Origin: Rhizophagus sp. LPA8_4_AMF
Taxonomy: Eukaryota > Glomeromycota > Glomeromycetes > Glomerales > Glomeraceae
Assembly (NCBI GenBank): GCA_021464525.1
Contig: JADRCO010000001.1
Span: forward strand, 1-64,000
Direction of reading: 5' to 3'
Length of the DNA: 64,000 nucleotides
In this document: in pieces, positions 45,801 to 59,721 of the stretch
How positions within the stretch are numbered: the first letter of the stretch is position 1
How the letters are laid out: every line of letters begins with the position of its first letter
The notes under the pieces: model-generated
The model's database searches: none
Seen by the model: the letters and a program-made list of their open reading frames with translations, nothing else
Told to the model about the DNA's origin: nothing
Made by a program: the position numbers and the translations under genes

Positions 45801-48800
45801 AGAGAAAAGATTTTTTTTTGAAAAAAAAATATAATAGGGCATATTTATATGTTCTCATATCGTCTGACATCACTATTTTTACATGTCAGGTGATAAGCGT
45901 GAAGGCCGTAGTAACACCAACAAGTTTATAATTAAAAATTCACTATGTATTTTGTTCACCTTAAGGCATAAAAATAAAAATAAAAATAAAAAGTTTATAA
46001 TTATAGTGACATTTTTTTATTAATTGAACTTGAAAAAATTATTTTAAATATTTAACTTTTATTAATCAGATTTATTGTTTATTATCCAAAAAATTTGTAT
46101 AAAAATAAAATTTAATAAATTAATAGTAAATAAATAACATTTGTAATTTTTTAAAAATTTTTTTTAACTAAAATTTAGGTTTACGTAAGCATTACTATAA
46201 AAAAAGTTGTATAGAGTTAATAGTAAACATATGCCAATCATTTGTGAGTTATATTAGTATTGTTCAAGATCTTACTATAGTTAAATACTCAGTATTAAAA
46301 TGTCTACTTTACCATTTTAAGCAACAGGAGATAAATGGAGACGTATTTTTCAATTACTGTAATAGATAATATTCAAAAAATACATTTTATTCATAATTGT
46401 AATTCAGAAAAATGCCAATTATTAAATCATGATATTACAAATAGAACTTGAATAAAAAACAATTTTTTTTTTTCTGCAGTACATGAGATAAATTATTAAA
46501 GTTAATGTTATAATTTACAAATTGTATAAATATAAGTTATTCAATATAATTAATTATACTACCACCTATTATTTATAAAAAAAACCTCATGTGTGTATTA
46601 TTGGTAAATGCTATCTCTGTATAGGTAAGAATGCATAACAGCACTCTATCCTAGAAGTACTTTCCTGTGGTCAATAAAACATGATATCCAAGAACCTGCT
46701 ATACTATGAATTATATTTTAAACTTTCTCTGACCCTATATTAGTAGAATTGAAAAAATATTACATTTTACAATGCTGAAGACCATTACATTTCTTACTGT
46801 ATGCATCTATCTGACAAAAAATACTCCAACTCAGATCAATTTGAAGTTAGAAATGTTTAAAATTTTTTTTCTTTTGTTATATAATACCATTAGTAAGTTC
46901 AACCTTGTTGAATATTTTGCATTAAGAAACTCAAATAAGTTTTTGAAAATAAATAAAGAAAAGTTTAATAAATTTCTGGACTACAATTATTTGACAGTTC
47001 TAAAGAAAAGTCTGTAGAGTTTATTAGCAATTATGGATGAGATCAATTCTTTAGTAAGTTCAATATGATTGTGTTCTTGCAGAAGTAAAAGTGCCAGATC
47101 ATGGTATTTAAAAATAGATTGTTTGAGTTGCTAAAAATCTGGTAATTTATTTATACGTTTCTTAATATTTCTCTAAATTTTTTTTGTAATAGTATTTTCT
47201 AGAGTATCTCAAACTTGCTATAAAGCTATGCAAGTTGTAAGATGTGATAGTGATTCTATTTTATTCAAATTACATAAAGGATATGTGATATTATTATATA
47301 CCATTTAACACTGCATATAGTATTTCCTTTTGAGCGTACATTCACTTTATAAGATCTGAATATTTTACTAGATACAAAAATTTTACCCTTGATTAGTACC
47401 CTTCCTTAATTTTGGTAATTTTAGCTTAATTCTGGTAAAAATTATATTTTATACCCTTTATATAATACCTGGTATCTTACAAAGTACCCTTGGGTATTAT
47501 TCAATTTTTGAACTAGGTTTTTTGTATAAGACCTGAGGTACTACATGCAGTACTAAATAGTAATGTAGAATGTTTATGCAAATTCTTAATTGTGAAAAGC
47601 AATTATTAATACATTCTATAGAAAATTGTAAACTATTGTTAATTGTAAAAGATATATAATGTGGGTTGAAGATATTGCATATATAATCCCATAGAATGTT
47701 CTATTCAAAAGAATTATGCTAAAGGTTATCATAATCAAAGGTGTCCTTTTAGTATGAATTATACAACTAACTAGATAAAATCAAATATTTAAACATTAAG
47801 TTATTAAATTTTCTAATATTTCTATCTATTGTTAGCCTATTAATGATTAAAGGATTGAAACTTTAATACTTTAACAGTTTAACTAGAGTTTAACTAATAT
47901 GGGAGAGACTGTAAATAATCATATAAGATAATATTATATGTTATATGTTTAGTTAAAAAAATTAAGTTTTTATTAAAAATAATGTAGTCTTTTATATACA
48001 ACAAAAATTATAATTAATTCCTTATTGGCAGAATTAAGCAATCTTGAATTACACTACTGGAAATAATACGTTTTTCATATAATTCAAATATTACTGATAA
48101 TACAATTATTGATCTTATACTCTTACAATTTGAATCCCTAATCTAAGTAAAATTCCAACCCTATTTATAATAAAAATAAAGATGAACATAATAAATAAAT
48201 AAAATAAATAAATAAAATAAAATAAATTAATTAAATAAATTGAATAAATTAAAAAAATCAAGAAAAATAAAAAAAAATGAAAAAAATTGAGACTATCAAA
48301 ATTGATTTATAAAATTGATCTACTTAAATTACTGTTATATTTTAACACTATAATTACATTATTCCAACACAGGTAAAATAAAGTACTATTTAAATTATTC
48401 TATTATAATCTTATAGCTATTTTAACAGCTATGATACAAGACTATAAATGATAGTAGAGAAAGGGATTTAATTTTTTATATAGTTAGATTAGTTTTTTAG
48501 GCTAATTAAAAGATTAAAATTATAGATTGGATTTTATAAAACCCTGGACATCTCATTATATAAGTCATAACTGATTTATATTCTACATAGATTTAAGTAT
48601 TTTTTGCTTCTTTAAAAATTGATTAAATTTGCTAAAAATTAAATATGACATCCAAATTTATATGTAATTTGCTAAAATTTAAAATGTGACTTCATAAAAT
48701 TTTTAAAAATTTTCTATATAAAATAAGTTTAAAATTAATCAATTGGTATAAAACTTTTATTGTAAATGAATTTTTTTTTAAAAAAAATACTTTATTATTC

Positions 48801-50354
48801 TCATCTTTCACCTTCAACCATCCTCTTAGGAATTTTATTTAGTTCATTATATAATTTTTATCTTTACACAGATGCATATACAGGATGTGTATGCAAAATA
48901 CAAAAAATATGATGTGTTTTATATACCCTGAAATTAAAATTATACAATATATATATTATTGTAATTTTACTATTATAATTAATTTGCATTAAGATAACAA
49001 TATTATTTAATAAAAAACAACTTTATTATTATGTATTTTAATATGTTTTAATGTATTTTTATATGTTTCATATATTTATTGCATTTTTACATATATTAAA
49101 TTAATAAAAAAAATTCACATATTATACTAAAAATAGGATTAATTTGCTCAAAAATATACAATGACTTTATAAAATTTGATCCAATTTATGAAAACTCAAA
49201 AATATGACTTCAAGCTAAATATGAGTCAATTTGCAAAAATTAAAATTATAACATTGGGCTAAATGTGGTCAAATTTGCAAAACTGATTTATGAATTATAT
49301 ATAAGATGTCTGGAGTTCTAATTTTATAGTAGATATTGATTTTGTAGGCAGTTTGGAGTACTTTCTAAAGTAATTTATAATACCATATAATTTTGCATGA
49401 TGAATGGCTTTTTTGGATTATTTTAAAAAGTTGTAAGGGTTTTTCAAAATGGGCTTATAGAGGCTGTAACAGCTCAAATATTAAATAGTTCAAAAAATAC
49501 ATTTTTATATTATTTAATTAGTAATCTGTTTAAGAAGCAGAGAATTTTAATAATAAATTTGGGAAAAATTTATTAATATATTGAATAGTAAATGATAAGA
49601 ATTTGGAATCTGAAATCCATACATAGTAAAGGATGAAATTGTAATTTTTATCTTATATAAAATATTTTTTTATTTTCTCAAAAAGTTACTAAATTTTAAA
49701 TAAAATATAGCCAATTGGTACAGTTATATACATCTCATTTTCTATTAAATTTATAATTAAAAATGTATATTTACCTTGAGAAAAAGGCAGATTTTAGGAT
49801 TATGAGAAATACAGTAATATATAGTAAAATCTGCCAATTTTTATTATAATGCTTAAATAATCAGTCTCTGGTTCTTATCTGAATTACAAATTAAAGTTTA
49901 AAGAATTATAATTAGTTTAATTAGTTATTATTAAATTATAAAATTTTACTTAATGTAACTACATTTAATTAACCAGTGGGTAGAATTATGTAATTCCTAG
50001 CCAAGTTTCAAAACTGGATTGTACAATTTTAAAATGTAATTCTTTATCCAGTTAATTTTTCTTTCTGTTAAGATTAGTAACACTTAAAAAAAATAAGAAA
50101 AAATAATAAATTTGTTAAATAAGACAAAATAATATTTAAAACTATACTATACATTTTTTTTTACATACTTTTTGTTATAAGATTATATGTTATATATTTG
50201 AAATATCTTTCAGTTATATATTAATAAATTTTTTTTAAAAAATAATAAATAATAATTGTTATTTTAAAAATAAAATTCTATAATCTAATTTAGTATAAAT
50301 TATTTAAATATAATTTGGTATTTGGAATTATTTAGAATAAAGTATAATTAAATT

Positions 50355-50815
50355 CTAATATAATAATATGTTGAACTTAGATAAAAAGATTTGAAAAATA
50401 TTATTGTATCAAATTATACTGATATTTAGTTGTTTTAATGGAAAAGTAAAATTTTATCATTGTATTGAATTATTAAGGTCTGATTGTGATTTGAAATTTA
50501 AGAATTTGAGCATTATAAAAATTTTTTATTGCAAGTTTATATTAATTTATATAGTATTTAAAATTTAAGATTTAAAATAAAAACTCTGATATAATGATAT
50601 GTTGGGATCCATATAAGAATCTTTGAAAAATATTATTATATCAAAATTATACTGATATTTACTAGATATCCTTTTATATAATAAGAAAGTAATATTTTAT
50701 TATTATATTTAATTTATAATATATCAAATTTTGGTACGTCAAGACTGTAATTTGAAATCTAAGAATTTGAGCATTACAGCTGTAAGTTTATACAAGTTTA
50801 TATAAAGTTAAAAAT
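50355..50815. repeat. Diverged direct duplication, unit about 230-260 bp
   Basis: Blocks atatgttg, tttgaaaaatattatt, ttatactgatattta, atttgaaat.taagaatttg and agcatta recur in the same order 232 bp apart at the left and 261 bp apart at the right. Clear but old, within the CpG-poor block. Confidence 0.65.
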
Positions 50816-52154
50816 TTAAAAATTTAAATTTACAGGTTATAAACTAAGTTTACAAGTTAGCATTTGATAATGACAAGGTTTATGCCTCAAAGATTTCCAA
50901 CTTTTAGATTTTAGTTATTTGAATTTGACAACACGTTATTAGTTATTATATGATAACATAATTCATCATTAAGTTTTAAGCCAATTATAGTATATATTTG
51001 TTATTATAATTAGAAAAATAAAAAATCCTTTTAGAAAAATAAAAACTATACTAAATATGTAATAGTAAATTATTTATTCTAGATGAGCAAGAATCATACA
51101 ATTTTTTTTTTATCATCAGATTGTTAAAAAGTAGATTAATCGTAAATGATCAGGTAAATTTGTCATGACATTCAAATATTTTGTCATTTAAACAATTTAG
51201 TTCATTTTATTATTTTAAATACTATGGTTAATTAAAATTTTTAAATGGATAGATTAAAATCACAACACGGATAACATATGAATATCATAATAGAAAAAAT
51301 ATGTGACATGTAATGTGTGACAAATAAAATTCATCAACTAAATAGTTACTCAGGATATTGATGATCACGGGAATGCGCCATAATCATGACTAAAATATTA
51401 CAATATTTTACATATAAACTAAATTTAAAAAAGTTATAATAAAAAAAAAAAATTAATAATACCGGAAAATAAAATATAAAAATAAGTTTACACTCATTAC
51501 TATTATTAGGTAATTTCATATTCTTATATAGATTTAATTAGATATTTAATTAATAAATAAACAAATAGTTAAGGTTAAAATAAATACCAATTTTAGTTTG
51601 ATTTTACCGATTTTACCGTGGTTCAAAAAGAAAAGTGGGAATTTATGATATCAAAATTTTCTTAAATTGGTAACATGAATCATGATTTAATAATAAAGAA
51701 TAAGATAATAAAGGAGTTTATATACCGAGAAAATCATCGACGCGTCTATATTAGGTCGGTCGGAGTAATTGAAAAAAAAAATAATCGGAATTATCAGAAA
51801 AAAATCAGATGATCAACAATAAAAGACATATGGCTTTTAAATAAATTTATAAAATTTATTTAATCACAATTCAAATTCATGTTCGCTTGACATTCCAAGG
51901 CTGTGTATACATAATTTACACATGATAGTGAAATATAAACAATAATAAAACTTGTAAAGAAAAAGGCGTTTTTAATTTTAAATTAAATTTTTTCCCCCAA
52001 AGGTATTATGACATTGTAACACACGACCTAAAAAGTCTAAATATCTTTAAGTAAGTGTTCCCAGAATTGGTAAAAGGACTTCGCAATCCCAAATTTAGAG
52101 AAATTTAAGGGAGAGAATATAAACAAATAATACTTGAATATTGACTAGAAATTA

Positions 52155-52162
52155 AATAATAA

Positions 52163-52235
<73 letters not shown>
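52155..52235. repeat. Compound microsatellite (TAA)n then (TA)n
   Basis: About 14 units of taa/ataat followed, after aacaac, by about 14 units of at. Perfect within each block. Confidence 0.9.
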
Positions 52236-53873
52236 TTCTTTTATTATATATTCGGAATTTTATTTCCTATCAACAAACAATAAAGGATTAGAAAAAAAGG
52301 TAAAATGAAATGTAATGAATGATATCTGATCAAAAATAAAAAAAAATATTTTGGAAGTTTAGAAACTTTTTTTTATTTTTATTAGACCCTGCGCTTTTGT
52401 TTATGATGATCATGCCGATATTTGTGTATCAGCTAACTGGAAAACTTTCAAGTTTAGATCACTTTTTGACGTTTAGAATCAGGGGATTAAGAGAAGAAAT
52501 AGGAAGAGGAGAACGTGATATAAATTTATTGGTTTAAATATCGTAATACCTAAATAATCTTTTATGAATACCAAAATTAGAAATCCAAGGTGTGTTTAAG
52601 TAATTTGAAAATGAAATTAAGTTGGAATGTTTTTTTTACGGACATTAACAAATCACGATGTTCATTGTTCTTACTGATAAAAGTAAAGGATATCATGATC
52701 AAGATTCGATAGATAAAATTATATTGGGAATATTTCCGCAAGGAATTGTAAATGTAAATAAAAAAAACTTGTAATATTAAGGAGTATATTACCGTATGTA
52801 TAATTTATTTATCACATCAATGCATTATATAAATAATTATTATATAAAGGGGGGAGTGATAATTAATGTAGTGAAATTGTTATTTGGCTTATTTCTGTAT
52901 TTCTGTATTTTTACATTTCTGTATTCGTAACTCTGTTATTCGTTGACCACACACACGAAATTTTGAAACAATGGGAAATTTTTATTTTGTTTCTTTTTAA
53001 TTGTTAATAAGAACAGGTTGACGTGCTGGTTTCACGATTGCGTTTGTTTACAGTTTGGAAAGTTTTGGAAGGCTATAGTCAAAGAGAAATCCCTTTTTTA
53101 GCATTCTCAAAGATGGCAGAAAATTTTTTTATTTATTTTACAAAAAAGGTTTTCAAATAAAAGAATCTTATTCTTTTGCCAAGAGTTAAATATTATTTTT
53201 TAAAAAAAATAAAAATCTCAATATATTCAATATATTGTCAATATTTGGGTAAATTAGTTTAAAAATTTATTAAATGTCGTACCTGGCCAGAATTAATTTT
53301 ATCGGTGAAACCTGGGGATGCTTATATGCTTATTTGTTGGTGTTGTACTAAATTATACTGAATTTTTTTGGCCCAAAAAATCCTCAAATTTCTGCAAGTT
53401 TTAATTAATTTAGTATTAAATTTACCACTCGCATTTATCCAATAGACTTTAAATAGTAAAACAGCTTTCTATTCATTTATGGAATTAAATAAATCTTGGG
53501 CTTAGCAGCTTTGGTTCCCCCCATGACATGGGGAATAAGCGTTTGAGAAATTATCTTTTATAAGTAAAAAAAAAATAACCAAGAATGAACATTTAACGTT
53601 ACACACAAACAAAAAAAAACCGCCCTTAATTTAAACAGTATATTTACATCATTTACATCATTAAATTATCATTGAATTCATTCAAAAAATTATTATGACA
53701 TGATTTTAAAAATAACACAATTTTTAAACTATAATACCGTTATGACTGCATTAAACAGATCTTGTTTTACAAAGTACGATCAAAAAATTTCTTAGGCGGG
53801 AAATTTAATGTAGTAAGACCATACCAAAAATACATAATAATAAAAATATAAAATATATATCTAATTTATAATA

Positions 53874-53877
<4 letters not shown>

Positions 53878-53905
<28 letters not shown>
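53878..53905. repeat. (AT)n microsatellite followed by a T run
   Basis: About 13 perfect AT units, then a run of T. Simple sequence, no other signal. Confidence 0.85.
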
Positions 53906-53912
<7 letters not shown>

Positions 53913-54022
53913 TTATATATAAAAATATTATTATTATGACGGAATGGATCTTCAAAAATAAGTTACAAATTTCCTTTTTTAATTTTGTAATTTTGTATTT
54001 TTTTGATATTTACAATCATTTT

Positions 54023-54108
54023 ATACTATACTATACTATTTTTATACTATTTTTTATACTATTTAATACTATTTTATACTATTTTATTCTATTTTATACT
54101 ATTTTAGC
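54023..54108. repeat. Short tandem repeat, unit tatactatttt
   Basis: Units tatac, tatactattttta and tatactatttt alternate for about 85 bp with small length changes. Low complexity. Confidence 0.8.
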
Positions 54109-54678
54109 TATTACGTACGTATCTAATAATAATCCATAATTAGATATCAAATATATATTGTGAATAGCATGAATAGCATCATAGCATCAGCAAAAAGAAT
54201 AGTAGTAAAAATGCACACACTAAAAAAAAAAAAGGAATCAATTGCCTTCTTTTAAATTCCTCTAATTGTTTTTAATTCTGCATTTTGGTAATAGTAATAC
54301 CATGATTTTTTTATGATGTGTAACAAAATCGTTTCAACATCTTAACAATGTAACAAATTTTTTTTTCTCATCCAAAAAATTTTTTTTCATTTTCCCCACA
54401 AATTTCATATGGACACACACGCTAAAGTTTCAATTGTTTTGTTATTGACATCACATTTTTATGTATATATATATATATTATGTATATGGTATTATATAAT
54501 TTATATTGTACCTTTTTAGTACAAAGGTATTTTTTGATTTTCAACTCGTATTATTTTATATATTGTGCAGCTCATTACTGTATAAAAACTCATCGATCCT
54601 TTTTCGCCCCCATTCTCGCATTCTTTTCATTTTCCAAAAATTTTATTTTATTTTATTTTATTTTTTATTCTATTATAT

Positions 54679-54689
54679 TTTTTTTTTTT

Positions 54690-54746
<57 letters not shown>
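54679..54746. repeat. Poly(T) tract, nearly 70 bp
   Basis: Almost pure T, broken only by one A near 54691. Read on the reverse strand it is a poly(A) tract, which could be the tail of a retroposed sequence, but no retrosequence was recognised beside it. Length may also be unstable or mis-assembled. Confidence 0.85.
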
Positions 54747-54751
<5 letters not shown>

Positions 54752-55671
54752 AAGGTGATCATATTTCAGATGTTTCATATAATAAATACCTCTATCAATA
54801 AAAGAATATTCATTGATCGTCAATAACTAATAAAAGAAGCTTTAAAAAGAAGGTGGGTAAAATATCTATTGAAAAAAAAAAACGCTAGCTGTTTAAGAGA
54901 ATTTTTCGGGGGGGAGAAAGTTTTTGTGAATGATATCATTCTTAATTTCTGAAATCTTATGCCATTTACCTTATTTATGCATATAATTAAAATATTTTGG
55001 AGGTTTATAAAAAAAAATTTCTAAAGTTGGTAAAGTTGTCCTTTTTTTTATTTGAAATATAAAAATTATTTTTTTAAAAAAAGAAAAAATTTCTTTTTTT
55101 GTTTTTTTTTTATCTCCCGAGTTCATCATACGAAAAAAAAAAGAGAGAAAAAGTTTGAAACTAAATAGTTTCAAACTTTATGAAAAAAAAAAAAAATAAT
55201 AATAATTCAAAAAAAAAAAACCCTTCATACGCGTTTTGTTTATTTTTAGATCCTATTTGGATTTATTTTTGTCATAGTATTATTATTATTATTATTATTA
55301 TTAAACCATTTAATTAATAATCATTGTTCTTTAATAATAATACTGGCATTATTACCCGAAATTTTTTTTACGATTAATGTTAAAGTAACCTCCGTTTATT
55401 ATATCCGTTCACATATTCTTAACGAATTCTAAAAAAAAAACTTTTATCTACGAGAAAGACAAATAAAAAAAAAAACGAATTATTATTATTTTTTTTTTAA
55501 TTATCAACGCATTTATTTTGAAAATATTTTTTTCCCCCTATATTTAGTTTTTTTAAAAAAAAACCAAAAAATAAGGGTTACGTGTTTACATTATATTGGT
55601 GATCAAATTCAAACCCACGGCCACGAAATAAAAAATTCATCAATCGATTTTAAACGAGATTTATCAACAAA

Positions 55672-58600
55672 ATGTGGCATTTAATTCGAAATCAAACAGC
55701 ATTTTCGGCATCAAATATCAAAAACGTTGAATCCAATGATAAGACAGAGAGCAGTAAACCTCTAAAGAAAGCCGTTTCCATGGATTCTTTGAAATCAAAA
55801 CCTATAAACGTAAAAAAGAGAAATGGTAGCATGGATGGAAATGTATTCAGTCATGGTAATTGGTTTATAAATGATAAGGTATGATACATTTATATAATTA
55901 CTATATTTGTTCTTTTAATATATATGAATGGAAATTAATTTGAATGAATCTATTTCTAATTTCTTTTCTTATAGAAATTATCCCTAAGTGATCAGTCAAC
56001 AACAAGTTCACTGGATGATACTTACGTGATTGCTTTGATCGGTAAGCCAACTGTTGGTAAATCAACTATTGTGCGAACGGGTTTGAATAATTTGACACCA
56101 ATAAAAAGTATTGGCGTAGATCATAATATAATAAAAGGTAAAGTATTAAAAAGATATTTATTATTATGATAAAAATTATTGTTTATTTATTATTTTCTTC
56201 TCTTTTCTATTTAGCGCCATCTTTTATATCAGAAATTGAGGTTGATGATCAGGCGTATCCAGTTGAAGTGCTGGAAATTCAAGAGAATGTTTTTGACATG
56301 AAAGCTCCATTGCAATGGCCAAAAGTAAGATTGATTTCATAATGAAATCACATTAATCATATAAAGTTTTTATTGGCTAAATAATTTTATAAATAGGAGC
56401 TCCCAGAAATCGATGGAATCCTAGTTTGTTATGACGTCACTTCACGTGAATCAATAGCAAATATAGCATGGCTTCTAAGTATGTTCTATATATTAGTGTA
56501 GTATTAGTGTCGTATAATTTTTATGATTTGTTAATCATGTTATAATGTATTTCTTTTTATAGGTGCTTTCAAAGAATTTCAAATTCCAACAATACTGGCT
56601 GCTTGTAAAGTGGATTGTGAATTATCAAAACGTAAAGTTGATGCATCATTTGGTCCAAAACTTGGTGATTTATTTCGTATTGGGTTTGTTGAATTGGACA
56701 CACGTTCTGATGCTGGAATAGAAAAAATACATGATGTATTTTCAATGTTATTAAGATTAGCAATACGGCATAGAGGTAAATATGCAATAATATTTTTAAT
56801 ATGATTCCTTAAAACAATTTCTGCGAATATTCTGCCCATGAATAGAAAAAGTTTTATTTATTTTCATCTTTTTTTTTATTTAGAATTCTCTCGACAAAAT
56901 AAAGTACGTAGGACAGCTGAATCGTCGTCGGACTCTATATTTTTACAAAATGTTAGTAGTGATGCTGAATCGGATAAAGTATCTTTAAGTCACAGAAGAA
57001 CATCAAGTGATTTAAGTTATGAACCAAGAGGACGAAGAAGATTCTCAAATTTACCAGCTGTACGATTTATGAGCAATCGATATAGTTCCCATTTTGGTAC
57101 TCCAAAAGTCGATTCACGAAAATGTAAGTTAATAAATAATCATATTTCATTACATTATACTTTATAAATAATATAAACTAACTCTTTTTAATAGTTCGAT
57201 ATCCATTAAATATGTTAAGCAGTGATGAAGAAGGTGAATTTCAATTATTTTTCTTTCACGTTCTTTTCCTCATTTTTATATCATATTTCGAATTTTTTTT
57301 TTTTTTCTAAAAAAAATCTTTATTAATAAATAGCAACAACACCACCTCAAACACCACCAACACCTTCAATCTTATCTCAAATGTCGCTTCCTTCGGCTCC
57401 ATCATCTCCGAAACTCTACAATACCGAAAAGAGACGTTCAATTTTACCTTCAACGAATTTATTACAGGTGAAAGAAGCTGAAGAAGAAAGTTTTTCTACA
57501 AGATCCGCAAATAGTAGAATTTCAACTGCAAGTTATGATTCTGCTCTAAGTTCGATGAGTGGAAGAAGCGATAATTCTTTAGATGGTCTAGATTCTATTG
57601 TAAGGGGTCAAGTTAAATGTACTGGGTATGTATTAGTTACATCAGTAATGATGTATATGTGAAAAACTTTGTTCTACTTTTGAAATGTTTTGTAAAACGA
57701 GTCCTTCTATATGAAATTTTTTTATATCAGAATGAATCTTCCAATCAAAAATTTAGTGTACATCATTTTCGTCATTATTCTGCAAGTATTTTTATTGAAA
57801 TTTTTTTTGACTTAATTCATAGAAATCGTACGGATGGTATGACAATCGATGAATTGATTCATCGATTAACCATTGGAGGTCAATACGGTACACATGATGA
57901 TCCATTTACGATAACATTCTTTGTTGTTTATCGAGCTTTCATGAGACCTAGAGAGGTTTTGGTCAAATTAGTTCAAAGATTCCATGAATGTGAAAAGGAT
58001 GTAAAGGATTTTAAAGATAATCGAAATACAACACATGAGAAGTAAGTTTATTCGATTAATCATGTTTTATTTTAATATTTTTATTAAATTGTTAATTTTA
58101 AAAATTTTTTTTTTTTTTTTAGGATATGTAACTTGTTGTATAATTGGTTAACTCAACATCCTAATGATATGATTCACCCTCATACTCGACATATATTACG
58201 AAAGTTCTTTGACGTAATATCAAACAGATCTCATCTTACGTACTATGCTATTACTCTAAAGTCATTAGTTTATGGCACAGTTCCTGAAGAAGACCCTGAT
58301 TCCTTTTGGGGATTAACTGATGTTGATGATGATGAGATAACTAAAGGGAAACATATAGAAAAACCGAAAATGGTCACTATTGGCACAAAAAAAGATAGTG
58401 GTATTGGTAGCTGGATCTTATGTGATGACAAAAATGATGCTTTATCTGCTTTACGAATTGTTCGACCAAGTCTTTCAAATCATCGTAAAGCTTCTATAAT
58501 TATTGTAAATAATGAGTCAACTGGAAGACCTATATGTCAGGTACCATTCGAAGAATTACCCGAAAAGTCGATTGCGAATGAATTAACGCATCAGGAATTT

Positions 58601-59721
58601 CACCTTTTCAAAAAAATTGTGCCGAGAGACTTGTTAAGGCACATTTGGTCTCCACAAGGGAGTCCTCAACGTGAAAATGGGAGGGTTGCTCAATCTATTA
58701 AACATTTTAATCTTATTTCTAACTGGTAAGTAATGAAAATACTTGATCGAATTACTTTAATAAAATGCCTTAAATAATTTTATTAAAAATTATTTAATAG
58801 GGTTTCTACGATGATTTTATCCCAGGACAAATTGAAAAATCGCGCAGCTATGTTGAAAAAGTTCATGAAAGTAGCAGTAGTAAGTATAATGATTCTCATA
58901 AATAAATAAATGTATATACATGTATATATATAAGAAATTATTTCTCAAAAATTTTATTTTTATTCTTATTAGATTATCAGAGAATTAAATAATTACAATA
59001 CTTTAATGGCAATTATTGCTGCAATAAATTCTGCTCCAATTGCGAGACTTCGTCGCACACGTGAACTTATAAAGGGAAAATCGACATATAAAAAATTTCA
59101 TAATTTGGAAGTTTTGATGTCAACAGACAAGTCTTTCGGTAACTATCGATTGGCCTTGAGGGCTCCATCACGTGGTCATGATGAACATTTTGGAATACCT
59201 TATCTGTATGTATCTTTTTATGATTAATAGTTATGAATTTCTAAATTGCTTTACTGATCATTTAATTTTTAAAATCAATATAGTGGTATTCATTTACAAG
59301 ATTTATTATCTATTGGAGAAGGTAACAAAGACTTTCAGGAAAATGGCAAAGTTCATTGGAATAAATTCTCTCTTATGGGAGATATAGTAAACATGATACG
59401 AAATTTTCAAAAGAAGTATGTATTACTTTAACACTGTTATTATTATTAAATCATAATTGTAAATATATTAATTAATATTTGTAAATTTGTTATAGAACGT
59501 GTAATGTTAAGAACAATAAACTTATTGAAAAATTTATTTCTGAAACGGTGGTATTGAACGACGATGTAAGTACATTCATTTTTCATTTTACACTCAAAAG
59601 CTATTATACGTATAATAACGATCATGAATGAATCTTTTAATTATAGGAATTATATAATAGATCTTTGGAACTAGAACCTCGAATTCAAAGATCTGCAAGT
59701 ACAAGTAGAGTACGAAGATAA
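55672..59721 (+). CDS. Ras guanine-nucleotide exchange factor with N-terminal Ras-like domain
   Basis: About 15 exons, roughly 920 aa, from MWHLIRNQTAFSASN to RSASTSRVRR. After a Ser/Lys-rich start, residues about 80-270 form a Ras-like fold: P-loop GKPTVGKST (about 56040-56066), DGILVCYDVTSRESIANIAW (about 56411-56470) and ACKVD at the G4 site. The linker is Ser/Pro-rich. A RasGEF N-terminal (REM) domain begins near NRTDGMTIDELIHRLTIGGQ (57830 on). The catalytic CDC25 domain follows: ELTHQEFHLFKKIVPRDLLR, SIKHFNLISNWVSTMIL, IIRELNNYNTLMAIIAAINS, and GIPYLGIHLQDLLSIGEGN. It should activate a Ras protein at the membrane in growth or nutrient signalling. The G4 motif has Cys instead of Asn, so the Ras-like domain may bind guanine nucleotide poorly. 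GTPase-RasGEF fusions exist in fungi. Confidence 0.9.

Larger units (their letters stand above)
45801..55671. other. Gene desert, nearly 10 kb
   Basis: No gene recognised on either strand. 46200-51240 is extremely AT-rich and nearly without CpG. It includes an A-rich stretch (48176-48300), a diverged direct duplication (50355-50815) and motif clusters of the type caatttgc.aaaatt (48610-48690, 49140-49280). From 51240 on CpG words reappear (for example gacgcgtct at 51740). 51900-55671 is rich in microsatellites and long T runs. The open frames at 46772-47017, 53936-54139 and 54480-54758 look like chance products of composition. The final few hundred bases are the promoter/leader of the RasGEF gene. 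Confidence 0.55.

Noticed and set aside
46772-47017. 81-codon open frame in the CpG-poor block
   Set aside because: Examined as a transposase remnant; no motif could be matched and the frame is explained by AT-rich composition.
54480-54758. Phe-rich forward open frames
   Set aside because: The poly(T) tract translates to poly-Phe; a composition artefact.
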